Shown here: piece by piece, positions 46,003 to 55,816 of the stretch | Numbering within the stretch: the stretch's first letter is position 1 | How the letters are laid out: every line of letters begins with the position of its first letter | From: Sympetrum striolatum | Taxonomy: Eukaryota > Arthropoda > Insecta > Odonata > Libellulidae | Reading direction: 5' to 3' | DNA length: 64,000 nucleotides | Assembly (NCBI GenBank): GCA_947579665.1 | Contig: CANPUZ010000050.1 | Span: 620,001 to 684,000 of the forward strand | Notes under the pieces: model-generated | Told to the model about the DNA's origin: nothing | Database searches by the model: none | Seen by the model: the letters and a program-made list of their open reading frames with translations, nothing else | Made by a program: the position numbers and the translations under genes

Positions 46003-47115
46003 CTATACGAGTAAAATGTAGCTTGCATACTGCAAGCAGATCGACAACACTAATTTCATGTCGGCATCATATCGTGAAGGCCGTCAAAAGAAAAAAAAAA
46101 AGGATTGAAAATATTCTGATTACTCGCTGCAATTTATTCGTCCGGCATCGAACCCGGGTCTTCCAGGTGATACTTACTATGCAGCACAATAGAAAATCAC
46201 CATCTCTAACTATCTGTGAAAATTCAAGCTGAAATATTATCTGCAACTGCATCAAACGACGTCCTACTTTTCCCTTATATTTCTTATGAGAGAAATGTTA
46301 ATGTGGTCGGGCATCGAACCCAGGAATATTACGGTCTTCTGAAAACTGTTTTCTTAAACCAGTTTTAACCATACATCTTCCAGCCAAGCACGAAGTTCCT
46401 ATCATTTCGATAAGTGCATCAAAAAAATAATTAAATACTAACCCTATGTATTTTAAACGGGAGACATATATACCGCCCAGTATCGAACCCGGGTCTTTCT
46501 GGTAAAACTTCCTATGCAAGATAATAGAAGATATTATTCTTTAACTATGTGCGAAAATTCAAGCAGAAATATTGGCTGCAACTGCCTTAATCGAAGTCTT
46601 ACTTTTCCCTTATATTCCTTATGAGAGAAATGTTAATGTGCTCTGGCATCGAACCCAGGAATAGTACGGTCTTATGAAAATTTTTTTCTTAAACCAATTG
46701 TTACCTTACACTTTCCGGCTAAGCACGAACTTCCTATTATTTCGAGAAATGCACCAAAAAAAATAATGAAAAATCGCTCCCATGTATTTTAAAGGGCAGA
46801 TCTTTGCATCGTCCTAGCATCGAACCTAGGATATTTTTTGTGAAAGTCATTGATGTTTTCAAAATTCCAAGACCATAAATATAGGCTCCTTGAATTTTAT
46901 TTCTCTACGTATCCGGAAAGTATTTTTTTTTAATTCCCGAAAATCACGGCAATGCATTTAAACGGGAAAAATCGGGACTTTGGGGCCCTCTGGAATCGAA
47001 CCTATGACACTGAGGATCAAAGTCGCTTTTTTCCTGGGGGTTTCACGTTATGGCCAATACGTCATAAAAATTTCAAGTCAATGACGCTTGTGGTTTAGCC
47101 TGTGAATTTGTATCC
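46003..47115 (-). repeat. C-family element C5, X-6 type
   Basis: Begins TATACGAGTAAAATGTAGCT and ends GCCTGTGAATTTGTATCC. B-box complements lie near 46150 (6), 46312 (X), 46485 (6'), 46647 (X), 46817 (2) and 46990 (1). Monomers 3, 4 and 5 are absent and are replaced by X-6'-X. Length is 1,113 bp. Confidence 0.85.
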
Positions 47116-47227
47116 TATCTATATAGCTATATATATGAATGAATCCGGAGAAGCATCTATATATAATAGATAGGTATATATATAGACGCTTCTCCGGATA
47201 TACCTATAAGTCATATATATATATATA
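47116..47227. repeat. C-family junction with two TCCGGA modules
   Basis: ATGAATGAATCCGGAGAAGC at 47135 and, after an AT run, GACGCTTCTCCGGATATACC at 47188, then (TA)n. It separates C5 and C6, which lie in the same orientation. Confidence 0.8.
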
Positions 47228-48303
47228 TACGAGTAAAATGTAGCTTGCATACTGCAAGCAGATCGACAACACTAATTTCATAACGGCATTATGTCGGGAC
47301 GGTCCCGGAAAGGAAAAAAAGGATTGAAAATATTCTTAAAATTCGCTTTAATTTAATTTTTTGGCATCGAACCCGGGTCTTTTTGGTGAAATTTCTATGC
47401 AGCACATCAGAAGATCATCTTCTCTAAATAGGTGTAAAAATTCAAGCAGAAATATTGCCTGCAACTGCCTCAAACGAAGACCTACTTTTCACGAATGTTA
47501 ATAGCTCTCTGGATTCGAACCAAGGCCGATCTAGGAAATATAAAATGTGTTTTCGAAATGTATCTATAAGTTCTATATATATGCCAAATTTCAAGTTTTA
47601 ATATTATTGGGAAGGGGTTCAAAATAATTCTTAAAAATCGAATCAGCGACTGATTGTAGAGACACCTGGTGTCGAACCCTGGACGTATTGGAAGCTGTTA
47701 ATGCACAAAATTACTTGCTAGGACTTGATCTAATTTTATTCAAAGTTTGAAGTCGATATCATACTGGGAAGTACCTAAAATGTGTTTCCGTTATCCCCAT
47801 AAGAAATGCATTGTGGAGTGCAAATGGCCCTCTGGGATCGAACCAAGGACCCTCAGCGAATATGTAAAATTTTATAATGAAATATATTTATGATTTCTAA
47901 CCCCATGCCAAATTTCAAGTTTCCATGCATTCGGAAAGGGGTCCAAAAAAAATCTTAAAAATCGCCACAACGCATTTTAAACGGCCGATTTTTGCCCCGA
48001 CCTAGCATCGAACCCAGGATATTTTCCGTTAACCCAATTTATGTTTTCGATAGATCATGTTCATATATATAGGCTCCTTGAGTTTTAATTCTCTACCTAT
48101 ACGGGAAGTATTTTTTTTAAATTCCCGAAAATCAAAGCAATGCATTCAAACGGGAAAAATCGGGACTTTGGAGCCCCCTGGCATCGAACCCATGACTCTG
48201 AGGATCAAAATCGCAATTTTTCTGGAGGTTACACGTTATGGCCAATACGCCGTAAAAATTTCAGCTCAATCACTCTTGTGGTTTAGGCTGTGAGTTTGTA
48301 TCC
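47228..48303 (-). repeat. C-family element C6 (monomers 6-1)
   Basis: Begins ACGAGTAAAATGTAGCTTGC and ends GTGAGTTTGTATCC. B-box complements lie near 47366, 47515, 47675, 47837, 48007 and 48181. The full set of monomers is present. It is head to head with C7. Confidence 0.85.
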
Positions 48304-48398
48304 TCTCTATATATATATATATATCTATTATATATAGATGCTTCTCCGGATTCATTCATGGATATACCTATATAGATAGATAGATAGATAGATAGATA
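48304..48398. repeat. C-family junction: AT run, TCCGGA module and (GATA)n
   Basis: (TA)n, then TATTATATATAGATGCTTCT and CCGGATTCATTCATGG, then (TAGA)n up to the GGATAC start of C7. Confidence 0.85.
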
Positions 48399-49476
48399 GG
48401 ATACTAATTCACAGCCTAAACCACAAGCGTCCTTGACTTGAAATTTTTACAACGTATTGGCCATAACGTGTAACCGCCAGAAAAATTGCGATTTTGATCC
48501 TCAGGGTCATGGGTTCGATTCCAGAGGGCCCAAAGTCGCGATTTTTTCCGTAAGAATACATGGCGGGGATTTTCGAAAATTTTTTTGAGGCACTTCCCGG
48601 AGAGAGAAAGAGTTGAAACTCCAGGGATCGCTAGAAGCCGTGCGTATCCAACGAAAATCAGAAAGACATTTTAGAATATAGTCCATGGTTCGATGCTAGG
48701 TCGGGGCAAAAATCGGCCGTTTAAAATGCATTGCGGCGATTTTGAAGATTTTTTTTGGATCCTTTCCCGATAACATGGATATTTGAAACTCGGCACGTGG
48801 ATAGATATCATAAATATATTTCATAATCAAATTTTACATGTTCGCTGATTGTCCTTGGTTCGATGCCAGAGGGCCATTTGCACTTCTCAATGCATTTCTT
48901 ACGGAGATAACGGAAACAAAATTTAGGTACTTTCCGGCAGGCTATCGACTTCAAACTTTGCATAATACAAGAGCAAGTTTTTACAAATCAAACTGTGCAT
49001 TCACAGCTTACAATACGTCCTGGGTTCGACACCAGGTGTCTCTGAAATCAGAAGTTGATCCGATTTTTAGGAATTATTTTGAAACCTTTCTCAATAAAAT
49101 AGAAACTTGAAATTCGGCAAATGGATAGAGATCATAAATAACTTTCAGAAACATGTTTTAGATTTCAACGATCGTCCTTGGTTCGAGTCTCGAGAGGCAT
49201 TAACATTCGTGAAAATTAGAACGTTTTTTGAGGCAGTTATAGCCGATAATTCTGCTTGAATTTTCACACATAGTTAGAGATGGTGATCCTCTATTGTGTT
49301 TCATAGTAGGTTTACCAGTAAGACCCGGGTTCGATGCCAGACGATTAAATTTCAGCGAATTTTAAGAAAAAATTAAATCCTTTTTTTTTTTCTTTTGAGG
49401 ACCGTCCCGATATGATGCCGATATGAAATTAGTATTGCCGATCTGCTTGCAGTATGCAAGCTACATTTTACTCGTA
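48399..49476 (+). repeat. C-family element C7 (monomers 1-6)
   Basis: Starts GGATACTAATTCACAGCCTA and ends with TGCTTGCAGTATGCAAGC and TACATTTTACTCGTA. B-box sites lie near 48509, 48679, 48857, 49020, 49183 and 49326. Length is 1,078 bp. Confidence 0.85.
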
Positions 49477-49585
49477 TATATATATGGATACATGAATGAA
49501 TCCGGAGAAGCATCTATATCTATTATATATAGATGCTTCTCCGGATTCATTCATATATATACCTATATAGATAGATAGATAGATA
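49477..49585. repeat. C-family junction: near-perfect palindrome
   Basis: Arms ATGAATGAATCCGGAGAAGC (49491) and GCTTCTCCGGATTCATTCAT pair fully around CATCTATATCTATTATATAT, giving a hairpin of about 65 bp, followed by (GATA)n. Confidence 0.9.
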
Positions 49586-50688
49586 GGATACAAATTCACA
49601 GCCTAAACTACAAGCGTCATTGATCTGAAATTTTTATGACATATTGGCCATAACGTGAAACCCCCAGGAAAAAAGAGACTTTGATCCTCAGTGTCGTAGG
49701 TTCGATTCCAGAGGGCCCCAAATTCCCGATTTTTCCCGTTTGAATGCATTGCCGTGATTTTTGGGAATTAAAAAAAAATACTTTCCGGATAGGTAGAGAA
49801 GTAAAACTCAAGGTGCCTATATTTATGGTCTTGGACTTTCGAAAACATCAATGACTTTTACAAAAGTTATTCTGGGTTCGATGCTAGGACGATGCAAAGA
49901 TCTGCCCTTTAAAATACATGGGAGCCGTTTTTCATTATTTTTTTAGATGCAGTTATCGAAATGATAGGATGTTCGTGCTTGGCTGGAAGATGTATGGTAC
50001 AAATAAGTTTTAGAAAAAAATTTTCATAAGACCGTACTGTTCCTGGGTTCGAAGCCAGAGCACAATAACGTTTCTCTCATAAGGAATATAAAGGAAAAGT
50101 AGGACGTCATTTGAGGCAGTTGTAACCAATATTTCTGCTTGAATTTGCATACGCGGTTAGAGATGGTGTTTTTCTGTTGTGCTGCATAGAAAGTATTGCC
50201 TGAAAGACCCGGGTTCGATGCCGGGCGGTAAAAATATCCCCCATATATAATACTATGGGGTATCTTTTCATAATTTTTTTATGCATTTATCGATATGTTA
50301 GGGAGCTCTTGCTTAGATGGAAGATGTATATTAACAGTTTGTTTAAGAAAAAAAATAGATAAGACCATGCATTTCCTGGGTTCGATGCCAGAGCACATTA
50401 TAATTTCTCTAATAAGGAGTGTATGTGAATAGTAGGACGTCGTTTGAGGTAGTTGCACCTAATAGTTTTGCTTGAATTTTCAGACATAGTTTGATATGGT
50501 AATCTTCTATTTTGCTGCATAGTAAGTACACCAGGAAGACCGGGGTTCGCTGCCAGGCGATTAAATTGCAGCGAATTCTACGAATATTTTGAATTTTTTT
50601 TTCTTTTGATGTCCGTCCAGATATGATGCCGATATGAAATTAGTGTTGTCGATCTGCTTGCAGTATGCAAGCAACATTTTACTCGTAT
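49586..50688 (+). repeat. C-family element C8, X-6 type
   Basis: Starts GGATACAAATTCACAGCCTA and ends GCAACATTTTACTCGTATAA. B-box sites lie near 49700 (1), 49875 (2), 50045 (X), 50212 (6'), 50376 (X) and 50541 (6). The monomer order matches C5. Length is 1,103 bp. Confidence 0.85.
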
Positions 50689-50716
50689 AATAGATAGATA
50701 GATAGATAGATAGATA
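50689..50716. repeat. (GATA)n linker between C8 and C9
   Basis: TAGATAGATAGATAGATAGA without the TCCGGA module. The two elements are direct tandem neighbours. Confidence 0.9.
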
Positions 50717-51790
50717 GGATACTAACTCACAGCCTAAACCACAAGCGTGATTGACTTGAAATTTTTACCACATATTGGCCATAACGTGTGACGGCCAGAA
50801 AAATTGCAATTTTGATCCTCAGTGTCATGGGTTCGATTCCAGAGGGCCCCGAAGTCGCGATTTTCTCCATAAGAATACATAGCGGGGATTTTCGAAAATT
50901 TTTTTGGAGTACTTTCCGGAAAAGTAGAGAGTTGAAATTCAAGGGATCGCTAGAAGCCATGCTTATCTAAGGAAAATCAAAAAGACATTGCCGAATATGG
51001 TCCATGGTTCAATGCTAGGTCGTGGCAAAAATCGGCCGTTTAAAATGCATTGCGGCGATTTTGAAGATTTATTTTGGATCCTTTCCCGATAAAGTGGATA
51101 CTTGAAACTCGACACATGGATAGATATCATGAACATATTTCGTAATCAAATTTTACATGTTCGCTGATGGTCCTTGGTTCGATCCCAGAGGGCCATTTGC
51201 ACTTCTCATTGCATTTCTTACGGAGATAACGGAAACAAAATTTAGGTACTTCCCGACATGCTATCGACTTCAAACTTTGCATGATAGAGGAACAAGTCGT
51301 TACAAATCAAACTGAGCATTTACAGCTTACAATATTTCCTGGGTTAGACACCAGGTGTCTCTGCAATCAAAAGTTGATCCAATTTTTAGGAATTATTTTG
51401 AAACCTTTCCAATAATATAGAAATTTGAAACTCGGCATATAGATAGACATTATAAATAACTTTCAGAATCATGTTTTAGATTTCCAAGATCGTCCTTGGT
51501 TCGAGTCCTGAGAGCCATTTACATTCGTGAAAATTAGAACGTCTTTTGAGGCAGTTGTAGCCAATATTTCTGCTTGAATTTTCACACACAGTTGCAGATG
51601 GTGATCTTCTATTGTGTTTTATAGTAGGTTTACCAGTAAAACCCGGGTTCGATGCCAGACAATCGAATTTCAGCGAATTAAAAAAAAAATAAATCCTTTT
51701 TTTTTTCTTTTGAGGACCGTCCCGATATGATGCCGATATGGAATTTGTATTGCCGATCTGCTTGCAGTATGCAAGCTACATTTTACTCGT
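50717..51790 (+). repeat. C-family element C9 (monomers 1-6), reference copy
   Basis: Length 1,074 bp. B-box-like sites start near 50829, 51005, 51176, 51341, 51498 and 51645, so spacing runs 176, 171, 165, 157 and 147 bp. Each is part of a T-arm-like hairpin, a 4-5 bp stem around TTCGA (for example CCTGGGTT..ACACCAGG). Monomers share a T-rich block (TTTTAAGATTTTTTTGGA or similar), CCCTTTCCCGATA, a GAAACTTGAAA-like run and an ATAGATAT..ATAAAT run. The 3' end is the hairpin GCTTGCAGTATGCAAGC, TACATTTTACTCGTA. No ORF of note is present. Confidence 0.85.
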
Positions 51791-51993
51791 AATATATACA
51801 AGTAAGAATGGAGGGAAAATAAGGAAATAGGAAAAGAGGGGCGTGGGGGAGAGGACGACAGAACTGGAGGTAGAGCAACATTGTCAGAGGGTGGTAGAAT
51901 TCATCGAATTAATGGAAAGGGAATAGGTGCTCGTTAACCACGTTACATTGTTTTGAATTTGTATGGGAAATAATCTCAAACTGTTCTACAAAA

Positions 51994-52464
51994 TTGTTCT
52001 ATGTGGACGATGTATTTTGTACACGGTGTGGTACTCTTAGACAACTTAATCTATTCCTTTCCCTCCTAAACTCCCTCCATCCCACCAGAAAACTCACCCA
52101 TGAATTAGAGAGCAACCATTCCCTCAACTTTCTTGACCTTACCATTTCCTTTTGCAGCCCAAATCTCCAATTTTCCATTTTCCGCAAACCCACCTACACC
52201 GATCATGTCATCCCTTTACATTCAAACCATCATTACTCACAAACACTTTCCATTTTTCACTCCCTTATCAACCGTCTTCTCTCTATCCCTCTCTCTGATA
52301 AAAACTTTCATAAAGAACTTTCGATTATCAAACACATTACTGTTAAAAATGGATATTACCATAGCGTAGTTGACAAACTTTTAATTCACAAACAAAGAAA
52401 AATGGCCTTAAAAAATATCTTTGGAGGATCAAATTGTGAAGATGTTAAAACAAAATGGGTATAA
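51994..52464 (+). pseudogene. Penelope-like reverse transcriptase, C-terminal half
   Basis: The frame encodes the catalytic motif FYVDD (from 51997), then NFLDLTI, the PLE-typical FSIFRKPTYTDHVIPLHSNH, and LINRLLSIPLSDKNF. It ends in a basic tail at a stop at 52464. Fingers and palm motifs upstream of YVDD are missing, because the element begins only about 200 bp earlier. PLE RTs copy RNA at nicked target DNA, and this copy cannot. Confidence 0.8.
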
Positions 52465-52589
52465 TTAACTTTTTTAAACAGGCTTTCGGAAAAAATCAGC
52501 AACATTCTGCCTTAGGAAAGATTAAGACCTTCATTCAAATCACGTTTCAGTTTACAAAAAATAGTTTGTAATGGTAAGGATAAATATCA

Positions 52590-52836
52590 CCCTTCGAAAA
52601 AATCCAGAATTTACAAGCTTAAATGCAATAACTGTGACGGAGTATATTTGGGTCACACGCGGAGAAATTTTGCCATAAGAGCCAGTGAACATAAGAGATG
52701 TTTTTTGAACAAGTCCTCCCAATCTCACTTCGCTAAGCACCTTCTGGAATTCAACCATTCTTCTGACTTTGTACCCGAAATTCTTCACTATTCAGATAGA
52801 AACCAAAGGCTTAATTTCTTAGAACAGTTGAGATAA
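52590..52836 (+). pseudogene. Penelope-like GIY-YIG endonuclease domain
   Basis: The frame from about 52590 to the TGA/TAA at 52836 encodes IYKLKCNNCDGVYLGHTRRN, then FAIRASEHKR, SHFAKHLLEFNHSSDF and LNFLEQLR. The GVYLGHTRR and EHKR elements match the PLE GIY-YIG nuclease, in which YLG stands for the usual YIG. It is out of frame with the RT part, with a gap and stops at 52465-52590. Confidence 0.8.
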
Positions 52837-53181
52837 TTTCCCAAACAAATTCCAATCAATGTATATTCGATGCATTCACTGACAATGTTGCTCTACCTCC
52901 AGTTGTGTCCCCCCTTCTCTTTCCTCTCCCCCATGCCCCTCTTTTCCTATTTCCCCGCCAGTCTTACTTGTATATATTATGCTTTACCTTTTTGCTTGGT
53001 CACTTGATGATGGAGATCAATCTCTGAAACAAGTCGTGTTTTGTTTCCTTTTATTGTTTTTAATAAAATACCGTGGAAAAAGAACAAATTTTTCTTCATC
53101 ATGACGCATTGCCATAAGACATCGCCAGAGAGTGTGAATTTAATTCTAGCATCTTAATCTTATGCAGTAACTATTCCTTAA

Positions 53182-53365
53182 CCCATTCAGATCAGCTAGC
53201 AATTTTAATACTTTCGTTGGAAACAGAATCTAATTTTTATGTTTTCTAGTAGATTTATATACTTTATAGTGAATATCAACAAAGAAAAAAAAATTTGAAC
53301 AATTTGAACAATTAGAGAATGTATTAGAAATTGGCCGCCGATGGGCGGCCTCCGATCCGAATGGG
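53182..53365. mobile_element. piggyBac-type MITE
   Basis: The 184 bp element has ends CCCATTCAGATC and GATCCGAATGGG (11 of 12 complementary) and TTAA at 53178-53181 and 53366-53369. The empty site is visible in a related repeat at 53924-53940 (TATTCCTTAAGCT). GGCCGCCGATGGGCGGCC forms a GC-rich hairpin near the right end. Confidence 0.8.
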
Positions 53366-53371
53366 TTAAGC

Positions 53372-54113
53372 TACCACCACAATTATTTCCTACTAAAACT
53401 ATCTTTTGGCAAGTCTAATTAACGTAGCTATTATATAAAACAAATTTCATCACAAAATACAATTGTGGTCGAAAGTATGTTATGACATGTTTCCATAATA
53501 AAATAGTTGAATTAATAAACAATTTTCATATCTTTAAAATAAATTTGACGTATATTTATTTTTCGCAAATTATATTAATTTCTTCACAAGTATTTTTATA
53601 CAAAAATTTAACATGTATTTCTATGTTTTCTTTTAACAAAAAATATCAATAAGCACCATGTTTTTTTGTTTATATAATGGTTATGATCTGACTTAGCATT
53701 GGGAGCTAATGGAAGTTGTTTTAGCTGTGTCGTGATTTGATATTACCATGCTATATCACCATTATTTCTATATTAAATTTTTAAAACTATTGTGTTTGTT
53801 TCATAATCCATTTTTATTTGTGTAGCCTGAGTGATACCAATGAAAGAAACTTGTATAATAGTTAAGCAGAGGCAAGAAGCTGACATAGCAGCTGAAAGAA
53901 ACAATTCTAGCATCCAAATCTTATTCAGTAAATATTCCTTAAGCTATAATATATTTATGGATGCCGTAGTTTTTCTTCCAATAAAATAGAGCTGGGGAAG
54001 TGGTGTTGCCTTATTTTTTTTGGTCGACTTATACGCTGAACATAGGCTAAACCCTGAAATTCACCTCAAAATTTTAGTGGTCGACTTATACGCCGGCATT
54101 TACAGTATATTTA
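53372..54113 (+). mobile_element. MITE, GTATAAGTCGACC family, copy B
   Basis: Shares the interior of copy A in the same orientation (CACCACAATTATTTC, TGGCAAGTCTAATTAACGTA, GGAAGTTGTTTTAGC). It keeps the right end: GGTCGACTTATACGCTGAAC at 54027 and GGTCGACTTATACGCCGGCA at 54084, followed by TTTACAGTAT. The left end is missing. A partial duplicate of its distal part lies at 53142-53181. Confidence 0.65.
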
Positions 54114-54169
54114 CCCTATTTCTGTAGAGGAAAACATAGCATCTCTTATCTTAGCATAATTCAATAAAT

Positions 54170-54720
54170 GAGCTAGAATATAACAACCGCATAGGTCATC
54201 AGGAAAACTAATTCTTTACAGCCTGAAGGTTTACCGATATGTTACATGTAATAAGTCAAAATTTTGATTCTGAAACAGTATTCCACTATCGAAATTATAA
54301 TCTTTACTCAATTAGTGTTCTTTTCATGTTTGTTCCAATGCTGATCATCAGAAAATTACTTTTATACAACATAATAGAATTAAATCCCAAGCTGTTCTTA
54401 GAGGAAAATGCATGGATTCAACAACCGCATTGGTCGTAAGCGGGACTGGTAGATAACCTCAAAACTTTCAGAAAATGTTATTGCGTTTTGTTGAAACTCT
54501 CCAAATTTTTATTTCAAAACTATACTCCACGACCAAAATAAAAATCTTTATTCAATTTCCATTCTTTTGGTGCTTGTCTCGACTATTAAAGACTATTCCT
54601 TCTAATTTAATTCTTCAAAAGAAATGAAGCCTGCAACCGATAAAAGTGAAGTTGACATGCATATCTTATGGAAAACCATTTGAGCATTCTTGGTTCGAAC
54701 CCAGAGAAATTATCAAATAA
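54170..54720 (+). repeat. Diverged interspersed repeat with ACAACCGCATTGGTC motif
   Basis: Two related segments (from about 54175 and 54415) share ACAACCGCAT.GGTC, TTCAGAAAA and CAAAATNAAAATCTTTATTCAAT. The second ends TCTTGGTTCGAACCCAGAGA near 54690, a B-box-like site with a paired stem. A further copy lies at 57930-58300. Confidence 0.5.
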
Positions 54721-55590
54721 AAATGTGACAGTGCTTCTATCCTCATCTCGGGGAACATTTACACAAGTTTGATACAAATGGGGCAAACAGTTTTTAGAAA
54801 TTTGTGACCTTGTTGGTCTAACCCATGATGGCAGTCATGAAGTCTCTCTCGATTGAATTGAGATACCAATTTTTTTATTTATTTAATTCAACAAAGGTGC
54901 GTTCCATTACATTAAGGTCTGTCACAAAGTCAATAGTACAAAATAATTATGTTGTATAAAAATTTATACAAAGTATTATAAAATGAATCTTGAAAACAGA
55001 TCAGAGCTCACTGTATAAAATAGCAACAAACGATTAGTGCTGAAGTGAAGAGAGATACAAAACATATGAAAAAATAAGAATTAAAAATGCAATAAGTAAA
55101 TCTGAACTAATTTTTCTATAATCAAAATTAGCCCAGCACATTTTAACTGTAGAAAAGAAAAAAAAACTTAGTAAAAGACATAAAAATGAAAAACCTCTCT
55201 AGAAACTTAATTAGACATCTTCAATAATGACAAAAATGATTCAGAAATGTAAGAAGAAGGAAGGAAAAAAAAAACATTTATTTCATAGATTAACAGCACA
55301 TGTATGCACCAAAGAAAGTCAAGCAAGAGTTAAGAAAAAATTAATAAATTATAATAGAATATGAAACCATTTTTCAAGTTAGATATTAACATGTTTTAGT
55401 TAGTATCATGATTTAGTGGAGAAGTAAAACCAGTTTTCAATAATAAAACCAGCATATTCCATTTAAGAAAGGAAAAAAATTCGCACTTTGACATTTAGAA
55501 AAAAATATATTTAAAAAACTCAATAGGATACATAGTTAGGCATCTTCTAAAAGATGAAACTAATGTGATTTAACTATAATAACGTAATTT
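54721..55590. other. No gene recognised
   Basis: AT-rich with no coding or repeat signal that I could assign. Confidence 0.35.
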
Positions 55591-55606
55591 TTATAACTAT
55601 GATAAT

Positions 55607-55800
55607 TCCCAAGGAAAAACAGACTTGCAAAAAGTCTGACAGGGAATCGAACCCGGGACCTTCCTCTATCCGAGAGGCTGCCTTAACCATCTAGGCCAGA
55701 ACATTTGGACAAGCCCTTTTTGGGGACTTTGTCCGAAAGGGCAATTTGGGAATTTTCCTGGATGCACGCGCTTATGTGCAAAGTCACCTCAACCCTATTC
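55607..55800 (-). mobile_element. tRNA-derived SINE with perfect target duplication
   Basis: On the minus strand the head carries the A box TGGCCTAGATGG and, about 35 bases on, GGTCCCGGGTTCGATTCCCT (B box), with GCCTCTCGGATAGAGG between. It is flanked by the 16 bp perfect direct repeat TTATAACTATGATAAT at 55591-55606 and 55801-55816, the mark of LINE-driven insertion. The element is 194 bp. It belongs to a different family from 9990-10118. Confidence 0.85.
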
Positions 55801-55816
55801 TTATAACTATGATAAT

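Larger units (their letters stand above)
51791..53100 (+). mobile_element. Penelope-like element with inverted 5' segment
   Basis: It abuts the C9 end. 51791-51886 is the inverted complement of 52876-52979 (both contain ACAATGTTGCTCTACCTCCA or its complement, and CTCTTTTCCTATTTCC). Between lie RT and GIY-YIG remnants. The 3' UTR at 52985-53100 has CTTGGTCACTTGATGATGG, CAATCTCTGAAACAAGTC and AATAAAATACCGTGG. The same tail occurs inverted at 41836-41945. Confidence 0.8.

Noticed and set aside
48057..50960. Recurrent peptide GIEPMTLRIKIAIFL...GQYVVKIS on the strand opposite C monomer 1 (also near 11.1 and 49.7 kb)
   Set aside because: GIEPMTLR is what the complement of a T-arm (GGTTCGATTCC plus flank) encodes. 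The frames are short, start at arbitrary codons and vary in length. Repetition follows from the repeat itself.
29753..51790. CRISPR-like regular repeats and spacers
   Set aside because: Repeat length, strong divergence, animal-type gene content and inverted copies are incompatible with a CRISPR array.
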